64,000 nucleotides of DNA from an uncultured Methanoregula sp. GTDB lineage: Archaea > Halobacteriota > Methanomicrobia > Methanomicrobiales > Methanospirillaceae. The first letter of the stretch is position 1; each line of letters begins with the position of its first letter. A program made the translations under genes and the position numbers. Below are positions 27,033-36,000 of this stretch, piece after piece. The stretch spans positions 992,001 to 1,056,000 of the forward strand of contig NZ_OY763919.1 of NCBI RefSeq assembly GCF_963667735.1, read 5' to 3'. The notes beneath the pieces were generated by a model. The model was not told where the DNA came from and ran no database searches. It saw only the letters and a list, made by a program, of their open reading frames with translations.

Positions 27033-28590
27033 TGCCCTCACCATGACCGTGCTGGTCCTGCTCTACCTTGCAGCAACGCTCGTAATCGGGTACCTCGGGT
27101 ATAAAAAGACGAAAAATTCCGAGGATTACCTGGTAGCAGGGCGGGACAGCCACCCGGTCATCATCGCCCTCTCGTACGGCGCCACGTTCATCTCCACATC
27201 GGCCATCATCGGCTTTGGCGGCCAGGCGGCAAACCTCGGGATGGGCCTCATCTGGCTGACGGTCCTCAATATCGGTGTCGGTATCCTGCTCGCGTTCGTG
27301 ATCTTCGGCAAGAAGACCCGGGAGATCGGGCAACGTCTCAGCGCGGTCACGTTCCCGGACCTGATGTGCAAGATCTACAAGTCACCGCTCCTCCAGTACA
27401 TTGCCGGTTTCATCATCGTGGTCTCGATGCCGCTGTACACGGCGGCCATCCTGATTGGCGGGGCCCGGTTCATCGAGCCTACGCTCGGTATTCCCTATGT
27501 AAGTTCACTCCTCCTCTTTGCCCTCATCACGGCAGTTTACGTGGTCTTCGGCGGGCTCATCGCCGTTATGTATACCGACGCATTCCAGGGCACTATCATG
27601 TTCATCGGCATGACGGTCCTCTTTGCGCTCACGCTCATCATCGTCGGGGGATTCACGGCCGGGGCAACCACCCTCACCGGTATGGCAAACCTTGTCCCGA
27701 AAGCGCTTGCCGCCCAGGGCATGACCGGCTGGACCTCCATGCCCGATCTCGGGTCGCCGATCTGGTTCACCGTAGTGACGACACTTGTACTCGGTGTCGG
27801 TATAGGGGTCCTCGCCCAGCCGCAGCTTGTGGTGCGGTTCATGACCGCAAAGGACAACAAGTCCTTGAACCGCGCCGTGCTTGTTGGCGGGCCGTTCATC
27901 CTGATGATGACCGGGGTTGCCTTCACGGTCGGGGCGCTCAGCAATGTCTACTTCTTCCAGACCTCGGGACAGATTGCGATCGATGCTGCGGGAGGCAATG
28001 TAGATGCCATCATCCCGCTCTTCATCAATGCATCGATGCCGGATATATTCGTCGTCATCTTCATGCTCACCCTGCTTGCCGCAGCCATGTCCACCCTCAG
28101 CGCGCTCTATCATGCCATGGGGACTGCCCTGATCTGCGATCTCTGGGGCAGGGGAAAGGAGTGCGCCCTCTCCATGAAAGCACACCAGGTCGGCATCGTC
28201 ATCATGATGGTCCTCTCGACCATCCTCGCGTTCCTCCTTCCGATCAGCATCATTGCCCGGGCAACCGCGATGTTCATGGGACTGTGCGCCTGCGCCTTCC
28301 TCCCGGCCTTTGCTGTCGGAGTCTATGCCAAAAACCCGTCCACGAAGGCAGCCCTCTGGAGCATGGTATCAGGGGCTGTGGTCTGGTTCCTCTGGACCGC
28401 ATTCGTTCATGCAGCAGAAGCAAAACCTCTGGGCCTCTGCCAGGCGATCTTCGGACAGGCGACCCTTCTTGGGGCCCCATGGACTGCGGTGGACCCGCTG
28501 GTGATTGGCCTGCCGGTCTCGATGATTGTCATGATCGTGCTCCAGTACCAGTACGGAAAAGTGCAGCCGGCCGTGCCCGCTGCAGCCTGA
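27022..28590 (+). CDS. Sodium:solute symporter (SSS family)
   Basis: 522 residues with about 13 membrane helices and the SSS-type sequence SEDYLVAGRDSHPVIIALSY near the N-terminus. It imports an organic solute with Na+; the substrate cannot be told from sequence (pantothenate/proline-type core). The ATG at 27022, preceded by AAAGGTGGAG, is preferred over an in-frame GTG at 27010. Its start overlaps the small accessory gene. Confidence 0.92.
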   Translation: MAVNALTMTVLVLLYLAATLVIGYLGYKKTKNSEDYLVAGRDSHPVIIALSYGATFISTSAIIGFGGQAANLGMGLIWLTVLNIGVGILLAFVIFGKKTREIGQRLSAVTFPDLMCKIYKSPLLQYIAGFIIVVSMPLYTAAILIGGARFIEPTLGIPYVSSLLLFALITAVYVVFGGLIAVMYTDAFQGTIMFIGMTVLFALTLIIVGGFTAGATTLTGMANLVPKALAAQGMTGWTSMPDLGSPIWFTVVTTLVLGVGIGVLAQPQLVVRFMTAKDNKSLNRAVLVGGPFILMMTGVAFTVGALSNVYFFQTSGQIAIDAAGGNVDAIIPLFINASMPDIFVVIFMLTLLAAAMSTLSALYHAMGTALICDLWGRGKECALSMKAHQVGIVIMMVLSTILAFLLPISIIARATAMFMGLCACAFLPAFAVGVYAKNPSTKAALWSMVSGAVVWFLWTAFVHAAEAKPLGLCQAIFGQATLLGAPWTAVDPLVIGLPVSMIVMIVLQYQYGKVQPAVPAAA

Positions 28591-28668
28591 TCCGGCACCA
28601 GAACACATCTATTTTTCCGCCCAACGGCCAGGAGAAACATTTTTTGTCCCGCGCACCGAGACATAACC

Positions 28669-29001
28669 ATGGAACTCGCACAGCAGAAGTGCACAACCTA
28701 CAAGCCCGGATCCCCGCCCCTGACCCGCAAGGAGACGATCGAGCTTCTTGCCCAGATTCCCGGGTGGGTATTTGCCGGCGGTCATATCACGCGGAAGTTT
28801 GAGTTTCCGGATGCAGCAGCGTGCATTGCTTTTTTCACGGAAGTCACCAATCTCTCGGCACAGGAAGGACACTATCCGGACCTCTGCATGAAAGAGTCGC
28901 GGTACGTGGAGATCTCGTTCTACACGTATCCGGCCGGCGGGCTTACGCTCAATGATTTCATCATGGCCTGGAAAATAGGCGAGATGGGAAAAACTCCCTG
29001 A
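28669..29001 (+). CDS. phhB: Pterin-4a-carbinolamine dehydratase
   Basis: 110 residues, full length for the family. It has the signature region LSAQEGHYPDLCMKESRYVE followed by TYPAGGLTLNDFIMA. The enzyme dehydrates 4a-hydroxytetrahydropterins. In methanogens, which lack aromatic amino-acid hydroxylases of animal type, its role is not settled; a link to tetrahydromethanopterin or molybdopterin is speculative. It stands alone between the symporter and thioredoxin genes. Confidence 0.9.
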   Translation: MELAQQKCTTYKPGSPPLTRKETIELLAQIPGWVFAGGHITRKFEFPDAAACIAFFTEVTNLSAQEGHYPDLCMKESRYVEISFYTYPAGGLTLNDFIMAWKIGEMGKTP

Positions 29002-29083
29002 TTCCGGTTCAACCGGAGCGATTCTTTTTTTCGGTAGTTCAGTCCCGTGGCCGGGGAAACGGTCGTGTCTTGCACAAAAAAAG

Positions 29084-29497
29084 TTAATCCAGACTGAACC
29101 TGCGGACAATCTTCTCCCGGATCGCTTCCTTGGGATAGGCGCCGATGATCCGGTCCACCAGCTGGCCTTTGGAAAAGAGCATCATGGCCGGGATGGCATC
29201 GATGTTGAACTGCATGGCCAGGTTCCGGTTGTCATCCGTATTGCATTTCCCGAATGCAACCCTGCCGTGAAATTCCATTGACAGTTCGTCCATGATCGGT
29301 GCAATCCTCCGGCAGGGGCCGCACCACTCTGCCCAGAAATCCACCACAACATACTGGTTGGTGGTTATGAACTGCTGGAAATGCATCTCATCGACGTTCT
29401 CCACGCTTGCCTTCATCTTCTCGTGCTTCATCGTCTCTTCAATCTCCCTTCTGCGCTTCTCCCGGATCTGGGAAAGCTCATCATCCATAGTTTTCAT
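29084..29497 (-). CDS. Thioredoxin with charged N-terminal extension
   Basis: 137 residues. The C-terminal 105 residues are a thioredoxin fold with the redox site WAEWCGPCRRIAPIM (Cys59, Cys62) and the cis-proline loop IDAIPAMMLF. The first 30 residues (MDDELSQIREKRRREIEETM) form an extra charged helix absent from ordinary thioredoxins, probably for partner binding. Cytoplasmic, with no signal peptide. It is divergent from the initiator tRNA gene downstream in coordinates. Confidence 0.92.
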   Translation of the reverse strand: MKTMDDELSQIREKRRREIEETMKHEKMKASVENVDEMHFQQFITTNQYVVVDFWAEWCGPCRRIAPIMDELSMEFHGRVAFGKCNTDDNRNLAMQFNIDAIPAMMLFSKGQLVDRIIGAYPKEAIREKIVRRFSLD

Positions 29498-29583
29498 TAT
29501 TCCGTCGCTGCTAATTTAATCTAGCGGACGGGGATCTTCCCAAATGGACAAGAAACGGGGTAAAGTATATCTGCGGATGCCGA

Positions 29584-29593
29584 CTATATTATA
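29584..29593 (+). promoter_or_regulatory. TATA box of the initiator tRNA gene
   Basis: CTATATTATA lies about 20 bases before the first base of the tRNA, the distance expected for an archaeal TATA box driving a transcript with almost no 5' leader. Confidence 0.6.
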
Positions 29594-29608
29594 ACCCTGA
29601 TTATAGGA

Positions 29609-29683
29609 AGCGAGGTAGGGTAGTCAGGATATCCCGACGGGCTCATAACCCGTAGATCGATGGTTCAAATCCATCCCTCGCTA
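29609..29683 (+). tRNA. Initiator tRNA-Met (CAT)
   Basis: Acceptor arms AGCGAGG and CCTCGCT pair, giving the A1:U72 pair that distinguishes archaeal initiator tRNA from elongator tRNA-Met. The anticodon loop CTCATAA (CAT at 29644-29646) is flanked by GGG/CCC pairs in the anticodon stem, the other initiator hallmark. The T-arm is GATGG-TTCAAAT-CCATC. CCA is not encoded. Confidence 0.95.
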
Positions 29684-29893
29684 TTCTTGCAGATTTTCTG
29701 TGATTTTCTTTTTGAGCGCCCGCTCTGCTTTGCCGTCTGCCGTTCACACTCCCCGGAACGGTCTCACGCGAAGCCCGGCTGGTATTTCCCCTTCGCATGG
29801 CTGGTAATCCCCGTCCGTGGCAATCGAGCACCCGTGCCCTGGATCACGTATGTGAATACCGCGGCCGCAGCTGATGAAGAACCGATTGAGAGA

Positions 29894-30016
29894 GGGGGTC
29901 TGTGGTGAAAGTTTCCGGCTTCCAGAACGGGAGTCCTGCGGGAATTATCATCGTAAAAAATTTTTTTCAACAGGTATTTTGTTTCTTATCAGTACAAACT
30001 TTCACCACAGACCCCC
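29894..30016. repeat. Terminal-inverted-repeat element, copy 1
   Basis: Perfect 21-base inverted arms: GGGGGTCTGTGGTGAAAG plus three T at 29894-29914, and its exact complement at 29996-30016. The 81-base interior includes TTCCGGCTTCCAGAACGGG and an A6T7 tract. The same arms and a similar interior recur at 54867-54993. A further forward arm follows at about 30097-30113. Confidence 0.85.
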
Positions 30017-30096
30017 CCAGAGTCCGTTCTCATTTCCGAAAAAACCGGCCAATTCTCTGAAGTGAAACCCGGGCTTGTGCAAAATTTTTTACCAGG

Positions 30097-30115
30097 GAGG
30101 GTCTGTGGTGAAAAA
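30097..30115 (+). repeat. Third (forward) arm of the repeat at locus 1
   Basis: GGAGGGTCTGTGGTGAAAA repeats the forward arm 81 bases after the reverse arm, giving a forward-reverse-forward pattern. It is preceded by the A4T6 tract GCAAAATTTTTTACC, like the A/T tract inside copy 1. Confidence 0.75.
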
Positions 30116-30262
30116 ATATAGCCTCGGCCTGTTGCGGGGAAGTATGCATAACAATTCCCGTGAGCCTGCCCGGAGAGATGCCTGAGAAGGCACACTGGTG
30201 ACCAGGTCGGTACCAAAAAGAGAAATGAACCGGGATGATCCCGTGAGTGCCGGGTGCCGGCA

Positions 30263-31396
30263 CTAAACCTGCCGGAGCTCGGTCACTTTCAAAATATCCG
30301 TTCTCGTTACGATACCGAGGATCTTCCCGTCCTCGACTACCGGGATCCGGCCGAAGTTGTTGGCGGACATGATCCGGAGGGCGTCGACGACCGGGGCTGT
30401 GGGGGGAAGGGTGATTATCTCCTTTGTCATCACATCCCGCACCTGCATGGCCTCGCGGTCTATGGGGGTGGTCCTGTTCACATCCGCAAGCGTGATCATG
30501 CCGACAAGCGTATCCCGCTCAACCACGGGGAACCCGAGATGCTTGCTCGAGTACATCATCGTGATGACCTGGCTGACCGGCAGGGTGGGGGCAACGGTCG
30601 TCACCGGGCTGCTCATCATCGAACCTACGGTCACGTCCTGGAGCAGGTGGTTGAATCTCATTGCTGTGGATTCCATGTTCGCCCCGATGTAGATGAAGAG
30701 CGCAATCAGGATCAAAAACGGCGAGAACAGGAAGAGGCCGATGATGCCAAAGATGATAGCAAATCCTTTTCCCACGTCGGCTGCGATCTTGGTGGCCCGG
30801 TGAAGGGGCATCCGTCCTGCAAGAAATGCCCGGAGCACCCGCCCCCCGTCCATGGGAAATGCGGGGATGAGGTTGAAGAAACAGAGGAGGATGTTCAGGA
30901 CCCCGAGATACCCGAAGATGAAGATGAGCACCCCGGCAGTGCTGCTGCTGATCGCAAGCAACGGGACACCATACACAAGCCCGCAGCAGACAAACCCGAA
31001 GATGAGGCTTGCTACGGGTCCGACCAGGGCCATCGGGAGCTCAGCTTTTGGATCCGGCACCCCTTCTTCCATCGTGGCAATGCCGCCGAAGATCATCAGG
31101 GTTATGCTGTTGATCCTGATCCCTTTTCTCCGGGCTACCAGGGAATGGGCAAGCTCGTGCACGAGAACCCCGAAGAAGAGGCCGAGTGCCGCGATTGTCC
31201 CGAGGATGTAGGGCATGAACCCGGCAGTGACCCTTGTCGTATCGATCGATACCTGGAAGATCTCTTTGAGCATATCGATGGTAGTCGTGATCTGGCTGCC
31301 GATGATCCAGGCAAAAAGGGGGATGACCAGCAGGAATGTGTAGTGGATGAGGATCGGGATTCCAAATAAGCGCCCGATCCGGTAAGAACCGTCCAT
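30263..31396 (-). CDS. Site-2-type intramembrane metalloprotease with CBS domains (M50B)
   Basis: 377 residues. About six membrane helices carry the zinc motif HELAHSLVARRKG and the second motif NLIPAFPMDGGRVLR. Two CBS domains fill the C-terminal 150 residues (VTTVAPTLPVSQVITMMYSS and ITLPPTAPVVDALRIMSANN). This is the SpoIVFB-like M50B class with an adenine-nucleotide-sensing module. A TATA-like GTATATACTT about 30 bases upstream (31422-31431) suggests a nearly leaderless mRNA. The BofA-like gene at 14318 encodes a candidate inhibitor. Confidence 0.92.
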   Translation of the reverse strand: MDGSYRIGRLFGIPILIHYTFLLVIPLFAWIIGSQITTTIDMLKEIFQVSIDTTRVTAGFMPYILGTIAALGLFFGVLVHELAHSLVARRKGIRINSITLMIFGGIATMEEGVPDPKAELPMALVGPVASLIFGFVCCGLVYGVPLLAISSSTAGVLIFIFGYLGVLNILLCFFNLIPAFPMDGGRVLRAFLAGRMPLHRATKIAADVGKGFAIIFGIIGLFLFSPFLILIALFIYIGANMESTAMRFNHLLQDVTVGSMMSSPVTTVAPTLPVSQVITMMYSSKHLGFPVVERDTLVGMITLADVNRTTPIDREAMQVRDVMTKEIITLPPTAPVVDALRIMSANNFGRIPVVEDGKILGIVTRTDILKVTELRQV

Positions 31397-31446
31397 AAAA
31401 AGGGTTATCTTTTTAACTCTTAAGTATATACTTTCATCTGATAACG

Positions 31447-31713
31447 ATGGAAACCCAGATTACAGAGCTGTTCGGGCTTCAGATCTATACTGACAAAGGC
31501 ATGTTTATTGGCGAAGTCGAGGATGTTGTCATCGATGTGGATTCGAAGAAGATGGAGGCCATCGTGGTCGGGAAAGTCAACGACCAGCTGTTTGAGCTCA
31601 AGAGCTTCAAAGGCCTCAAGATCCCCTACCGGATCATCAGTGCAATCGACGACATCGTCCTGATCCGCCACCTTCCGGGTGCCTTCACGGGCGGCAGCGC
31701 AGGCGAAGAGTAA
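31447..31713 (+). CDS. PRC-barrel domain protein
   Basis: 88 residues forming one PRC-barrel: TQITELFGLQIYTDKGMFIG, VEDVVIDVDSKKMEAIVVGK and GLKIPYRIISAIDDIVLI. Small archaeal PRC-barrel proteins are thought to act in RNA metabolism and, as shown recently in haloarchaea, in cell division with FtsZ. Divergent from the M50 protease gene with only 50 bases between. Confidence 0.88.
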   Translation: METQITELFGLQIYTDKGMFIGEVEDVVIDVDSKKMEAIVVGKVNDQLFELKSFKGLKIPYRIISAIDDIVLIRHLPGAFTGGSAGEE

Positions 31714-31770
31714 ACCGCATTTGCATTCTTGCGGCGGACCATTTTTTTCGTGTTCCCGCGTGGTAGTTGT

Positions 31771-32502
31771 ATGGAAAACCGGGAAATATTTTCAGCTATT
31801 ACCTCTCCCCCACCCGTTTTTGTCCGGCTGGACGGCCGGGCGTTTCACCGGCTTACGGAATGTCTTGGCCTGGAGAAGCCATTCGATGAATTTTTTCACA
31901 AGGCCATGGTGATGGCCTGCACATCGCTTGTGGCGGAGAGCGGCCTGAACCCGGAGTTTGCGTATACGTTCTCGGATGAGATCAGCCTCTATTTTCCCCG
32001 GCTGCCATTCGGGGGCCGGGTGGAGAAGATCGACTCGGTATCTGCGTCGTATGCGGCAAGCTCCCTCACCCTTGCATTCGGCGGCACCACGCTCCTCTCG
32101 CTCGATGCCCGGGTCATCCCGGCGACCCCTGCCTTTGCTGTCGAGTACCTGATCAACCGGCAGGGAGAGGCATGGCGCAATCATATCAATGCCTATTGCC
32201 AGCAGGCCCTTATCGAGGAAGGAAAAAGCCCGAAGCAGGCGGCCGAGGAGCTGCGGGGCCTGCCCTCCAAAGATCTCCACGAGATGATGCACGTGCGGGG
32301 GTTCAACCTTGCCACAACGCCGGCCTGGCAGCGCCGTGGAACCCTCGTGTACAAGAAAAAGACCTCCCGCGAAGGATTCAACCCGGTGACGCAGGAGACC
32401 GTGGTTGCCGAGCGGAGTGCGGTCACCACCGATGGGGATCTGCCTCTTTTCACCAGCCCCGAAGGGCGCGAATTCCTGAATCGTCTTTTTACTGAAGCTT
32501 AA
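31771..32502 (+). CDS. thg1: Thg1-family 3'-5' nucleotidyltransferase
   Basis: 243 residues. It has the Thg1 hallmarks VFVRLDGRAFHRLTECL with a metal-binding Asp, and AYTFSDEISLYF with the second acidic site. Thg1 adds G-1 to tRNA-His; archaeal Thg1-like enzymes also repair tRNA 5' ends in the 3'-5' direction. The ATG at 31771 is preferred to an in-frame upstream ATG at 31729 because the extra 14 residues (RRTIFFVFPRGSC) do not resemble the family. Confidence 0.92.
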   Translation: MENREIFSAITSPPPVFVRLDGRAFHRLTECLGLEKPFDEFFHKAMVMACTSLVAESGLNPEFAYTFSDEISLYFPRLPFGGRVEKIDSVSASYAASSLTLAFGGTTLLSLDARVIPATPAFAVEYLINRQGEAWRNHINAYCQQALIEEGKSPKQAAEELRGLPSKDLHEMMHVRGFNLATTPAWQRRGTLVYKKKTSREGFNPVTQETVVAERSAVTTDGDLPLFTSPEGREFLNRLFTEA

Positions 32503-32726
32503 ACCCGGGGCTTCCCTTGCTTTCATATGGTTACCGGTAGCGACCAGTACCCGGGCGGGCAGACCAACCCGTTTATTTGATTGCCGCGGTTGCCGCGGTT
32601 TTCATCCATTTTTGGAAGGTAGTTTCTTAAAAAAACGATTTCTATTAATATAATAATAAAATTTAGAAATCCAGACCCAAATCTTGAGTATTTCAAATTA
32701 ACAATAAATAAATACTATGACAAATT

Positions 32727-32738
32727 ATGATCGATCAT
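32727..32738. promoter_or_regulatory. 12-base palindrome before the tiny peptide gene
   Basis: ATGATCGATCAT is a perfect palindrome between the AT-rich promoter-like region and the ribosome binding site at 32743-32751. It could be an operator or a short hairpin masking translation; there is no direct evidence for either. Confidence 0.35.
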
Positions 32739-32751
32739 CAGCAAGGAGGTG

Positions 32752-32835
32752 ATGTTTCTGTTTGACTGGGCCATATTCCTGAAGATCATCGTTGCAGTAC
32801 TCCAGGCAATTATTCAGAACCTGCCCCCCATGTAA
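32752..32835 (+). CDS. Possible 27-residue hydrophobic peptide
   Basis: AAGGAGGTGATG directly precedes the frame and is complementary to almost the whole 3' end of 16S rRNA. The frame encodes FLFDWAIFLKIIVAVLQA, then IIQNLPPM and TAA: one amphipathic, largely hydrophobic helix. The ATG at 32752 is only 2 bases from GGAGG, closer than usual in this window (7-8); a CTG at 32758 would have ideal spacing. The start is therefore unsure. Leader peptide, toxin-like or membrane peptide are all possible. Confidence 0.45.
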   Translation: MFLFDWAIFLKIIVAVLQAIIQNLPPM

Positions 32836-33064
32836 CCGGGCAGCCTGAAATTGCACATATTTTCTTACCTCTTTTCTGCAAGTGTTTCCTAAACCGGTAA
32901 TTCTGTGCTATCGCAACCGGTGTGAATGCCCTGGGGCGTCAGGAAATGGCAATCTGCAAAAGTAAAATTTCAGGCAGAACCGGAGATTGCAATTGAACTT
33001 TTTCCTGCACCTGACTGAATGGTATGAAAAAATCGCGGGAAAAAAGTGAGAGTCCGGCCGGTCT

Positions 33065-36000
33065 TCAGACCCTGGAGATGCCGATAGTCATTGCCACGCC
33101 TTCCACGTCCCACTCCTTGACGGATGCGAAGCGTGCCGGTTCGGGTCCGGTCCCGTCCTTTGAGAATGCGAAGACCTTCGCCCGCACCTCGTCGCCAATC
33201 AGGGCAACCGTCTCCTTTGTCTGGAGCAGGGCAAGGATTCTCCGATCGTTCACCGAGACCTCGGCATTGATCGTGTCTTCCACCGCGAGATCGAGCTGCT
33301 TGCGCATGTCCTGGATCCGCCGGATAACCTCGCGGGCGTATCCCTCGGCTTCAAGATCCGGAGTCAGAGCAACATCCACGTACACGGTTGCGTCCGTCAT
33401 CGGTGCCGAGAAGATATCGGCCGGGAGCTTCTCGGTGAAGGTCACGTGATCCGTCCCGATATCGAAGACTGTCCCGTCGCCCTTCAGGGCATAGGTCGTC
33501 CCGGCGTCGATTGCAGCCTTGATGGCATTGCCATCTGCAGCTTCGATAAGCCCTTTGACTTTGAAGGAGTCCTTGCCGAATCCCTTCCCGAGCGCTTTCA
33601 TCACCGGCTCCGCGTGCCAGCCCACCTTGTCCCAGCGTCCTATGACAACGGAAACCTTACGGGCATTTGCCCGGTCCATGCAGACCGCATTGAGCCTTCC
33701 TATAGCATTTTTTACGGCATCAGAACTGGTGACCACAATCACTTCCGAGACCGGCCAGCGGAGTTTGCGTTTTCCTGTCTGCCGGGCATTGGCTGCGGCC
33801 TCGTCAAAGGAACGGACGATTGCAACCGCCCCTTCGAGCGTTGCATCAACGAGTGCAGCATCGCCTGCGTTCCAGTCAAGCAGGTGGATGCTTGCCGGAT
33901 CGTTTGCACACCGCAGGTTCCGGTAGATCTCCTCGGTCAGGTGCGGGCAGACCGGTGCAAGGATGCCCATGAGCCTGCGCATCACGTAGTAGATCGTCTC
34001 ATACGCGAAGAGTTTCTGTTCGGACTCGCCTTCGAGCCACATCCGGGGACGGACGAGCTGGACGTACCAGCGGGAGAGATCTTCGAGGATGAAGTTCACC
34101 AGTTCGCGGGTTGCCCGGTGGAGCTGGCACTCTTTGAGCGCAGCATCGACCGTTGCAGCAACCGAGTTTATCCGGGAGATGATGAACCGGTCCTCGTCAG
34201 GCATGCGGGTAAGGTTCGCCCGGATGAATGAATCGTCCCAGACCCCGTTCTTTGAGGCGGGTTCGAACCTGTCGAGGATCATGTAGGGCACCGGGAAGCG
34301 GTACACGTTCCAGAGGATATTGACTGCCCGGTTGATCGTTCCTACCCCTTCCCAGTTGAACTTTAGGTCGTCCCACGGCGCCGAGGAAGAGAGCACATAG
34401 AGCCGGAGCACGTCCACGCCCACTTTCTCGATAACGTCCGAGGGATTTACCACATTGCCGAGGCTTTTTGACATCTTCTTGCCCTCGGCATCGAGAGCGA
34501 ACCCATGCATGCAGACGCTTTTGTACGGGGCTTTCCCGAATGCGATCGTGCTTGCCCCGAGCTGGGAGTAGAACCAGCCCCGGGTCTGGTCCTGCCCCTC
34601 CGTGATGAAGTCGGCCGGCCAGATGGTCTCGAAATCTTTGGTCTTGTTCGGGAACCCGAGCGTTGCCCAGGAAGCCACCGCGGAATCGAACCAGACATCG
34701 AAGATGTCCTCGACCCGCTTCATCGTGCCACCGCAGGCACAGGGGATAGTCACCTCGTCCACGTACGGCCGGTGGGGATCGGGCAGGGATTTGCCGCTCC
34801 GTTCCTCGAGCTCTTTGATCGTTCCAATGACCCGGTACGCGTCACACTTCGGGCAGACCCAGACCGGTATCGGGATACCCCAGTAGCGCTGGCGGGATAC
34901 GCACCAGTCGCGGGCTTCCTTGATCCAGTCATAGAACCGGGCGCTGCCGGCCCATTCGGGATACCAGGTGACTTTCTCGACCTCCCTGAGCATCAGGTCC
35001 CGCATCTCGGATGCTTTCAGGAACCACTGGGAGGTGGCCCGGAAGATGATCGGCGTCTTGCACCGCCAGCAGTGGCCGTACCGGTGGGTGACGGTCTCTT
35101 TTGCAAGCAGGTGGCCGCCGAGAGCGGCAAGGACATTCTCGTTTGCATCCCGCACGAACTGACCGGCAAATTCCCCGGCCTCCTCTTTGAACCGGCCTGC
35201 CCCGTCCACCGGGCAGACGATCGGGAGGCCTTCCTTGGTGCCGAGCACGTAGTCGTCCCAGCCATGGCCGGGGGCGATGTGGACCATACCGGTATTCTCA
35301 AGGGCAACGAAATCTGCTATGGTAACCTTGTGTTCGATCTCCCGCTGGAGCGGGACCCGCCCAAGGAGCGGGGAGTCGTATACCCATCCCTTGAGATCTG
35401 CCCCCTTCTTCTTCTCGACAATACTGTAGTCCTTGAACCGGGCTTTCTTGAGCACTGCCTTGACGAGAGGTTCAGCGATCCAGAGGTACTCTTCCTTCCC
35501 GTCTTTCTTGGCAAGCACTTTGGCGTACTCGAACTCCTTTGCCACCGCCACCGCGACGTTGGCCGGCAGGGTCCAGGGGGTTGTGGTCCAGATGACGAGG
35601 AACTCATCCGGTCTCCCGCGGAGGGGGAACTTGACGAAAACCGAGGGGTCGTTCTCGTCCCAGTATTCCACCTCGGCGTCTGCGATCGCCGTCTCGCACC
35701 GGGGGCACCAGTTCACCACGCGGTGGCCCCGTTCGAGCATACCCTTCTCTTCCGCTTTTGCAAGGGTCCACCAGGCAGCCTCGATATAGTCGGGGGTCAC
35801 CGTCTGGTAGGCTCCCGCAAAGTCCAGCCAGACTCCGAGGTTCTCGAACTGGTCGTCCATGAGTTTCTTGTTCGTGACTGCGAACTCCCGGCACTTCTCG
35901 ATGAAGGCCCGGATGCCGAACTTCTCGATGTCCTTCTTGGATTCAAAGCCGAGCGCCTGCTCGACCTTGACCTCGATGGGCAGCCCGTGCATGTCGTACC

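Larger units (their letters stand above)
29684..30262. other. Non-coding gap holding a repeat element
   Basis: 579 bases with no convincing gene. The first 200 bases show nothing recognisable. From 29894 to about 30113 it contains three alternating copies of an 18-21 base motif described separately. Short open frames here cross the repeat arms and lack ribosome binding sites. Confidence 0.7.
32503..33064. other. AT-rich gap with a possible small gene
   Basis: 562 bases. It holds a tandem GCCGCGGTT repeat (about 32583-32600), a strongly AT-rich stretch from about 32630 to 32735 with several TATA-like sequences, a 12-base palindrome, and one tiny open frame with an extended ribosome binding site. 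Beyond 32836 only a T-rich likely terminator (TATTTTCTTACCTCTTTTC) is seen. Confidence 0.6.

Noticed and set aside
27366..28802. 478-codon open frame in another frame of the symporter
   Set aside because: Shadow of the membrane protein gene, with Arg/His/Cys-rich product typical of out-of-frame translation.
29894..30115. CRISPR array
   Set aside because: The repeated motif alternates in orientation, has only three copies and unequal gaps, and no cas genes are present in the window.
30254..31369. 371-codon plus-strand frame opposite the M50 protease
   Set aside because: Antisense shadow; the minus strand has clear HExxH and CBS motifs.
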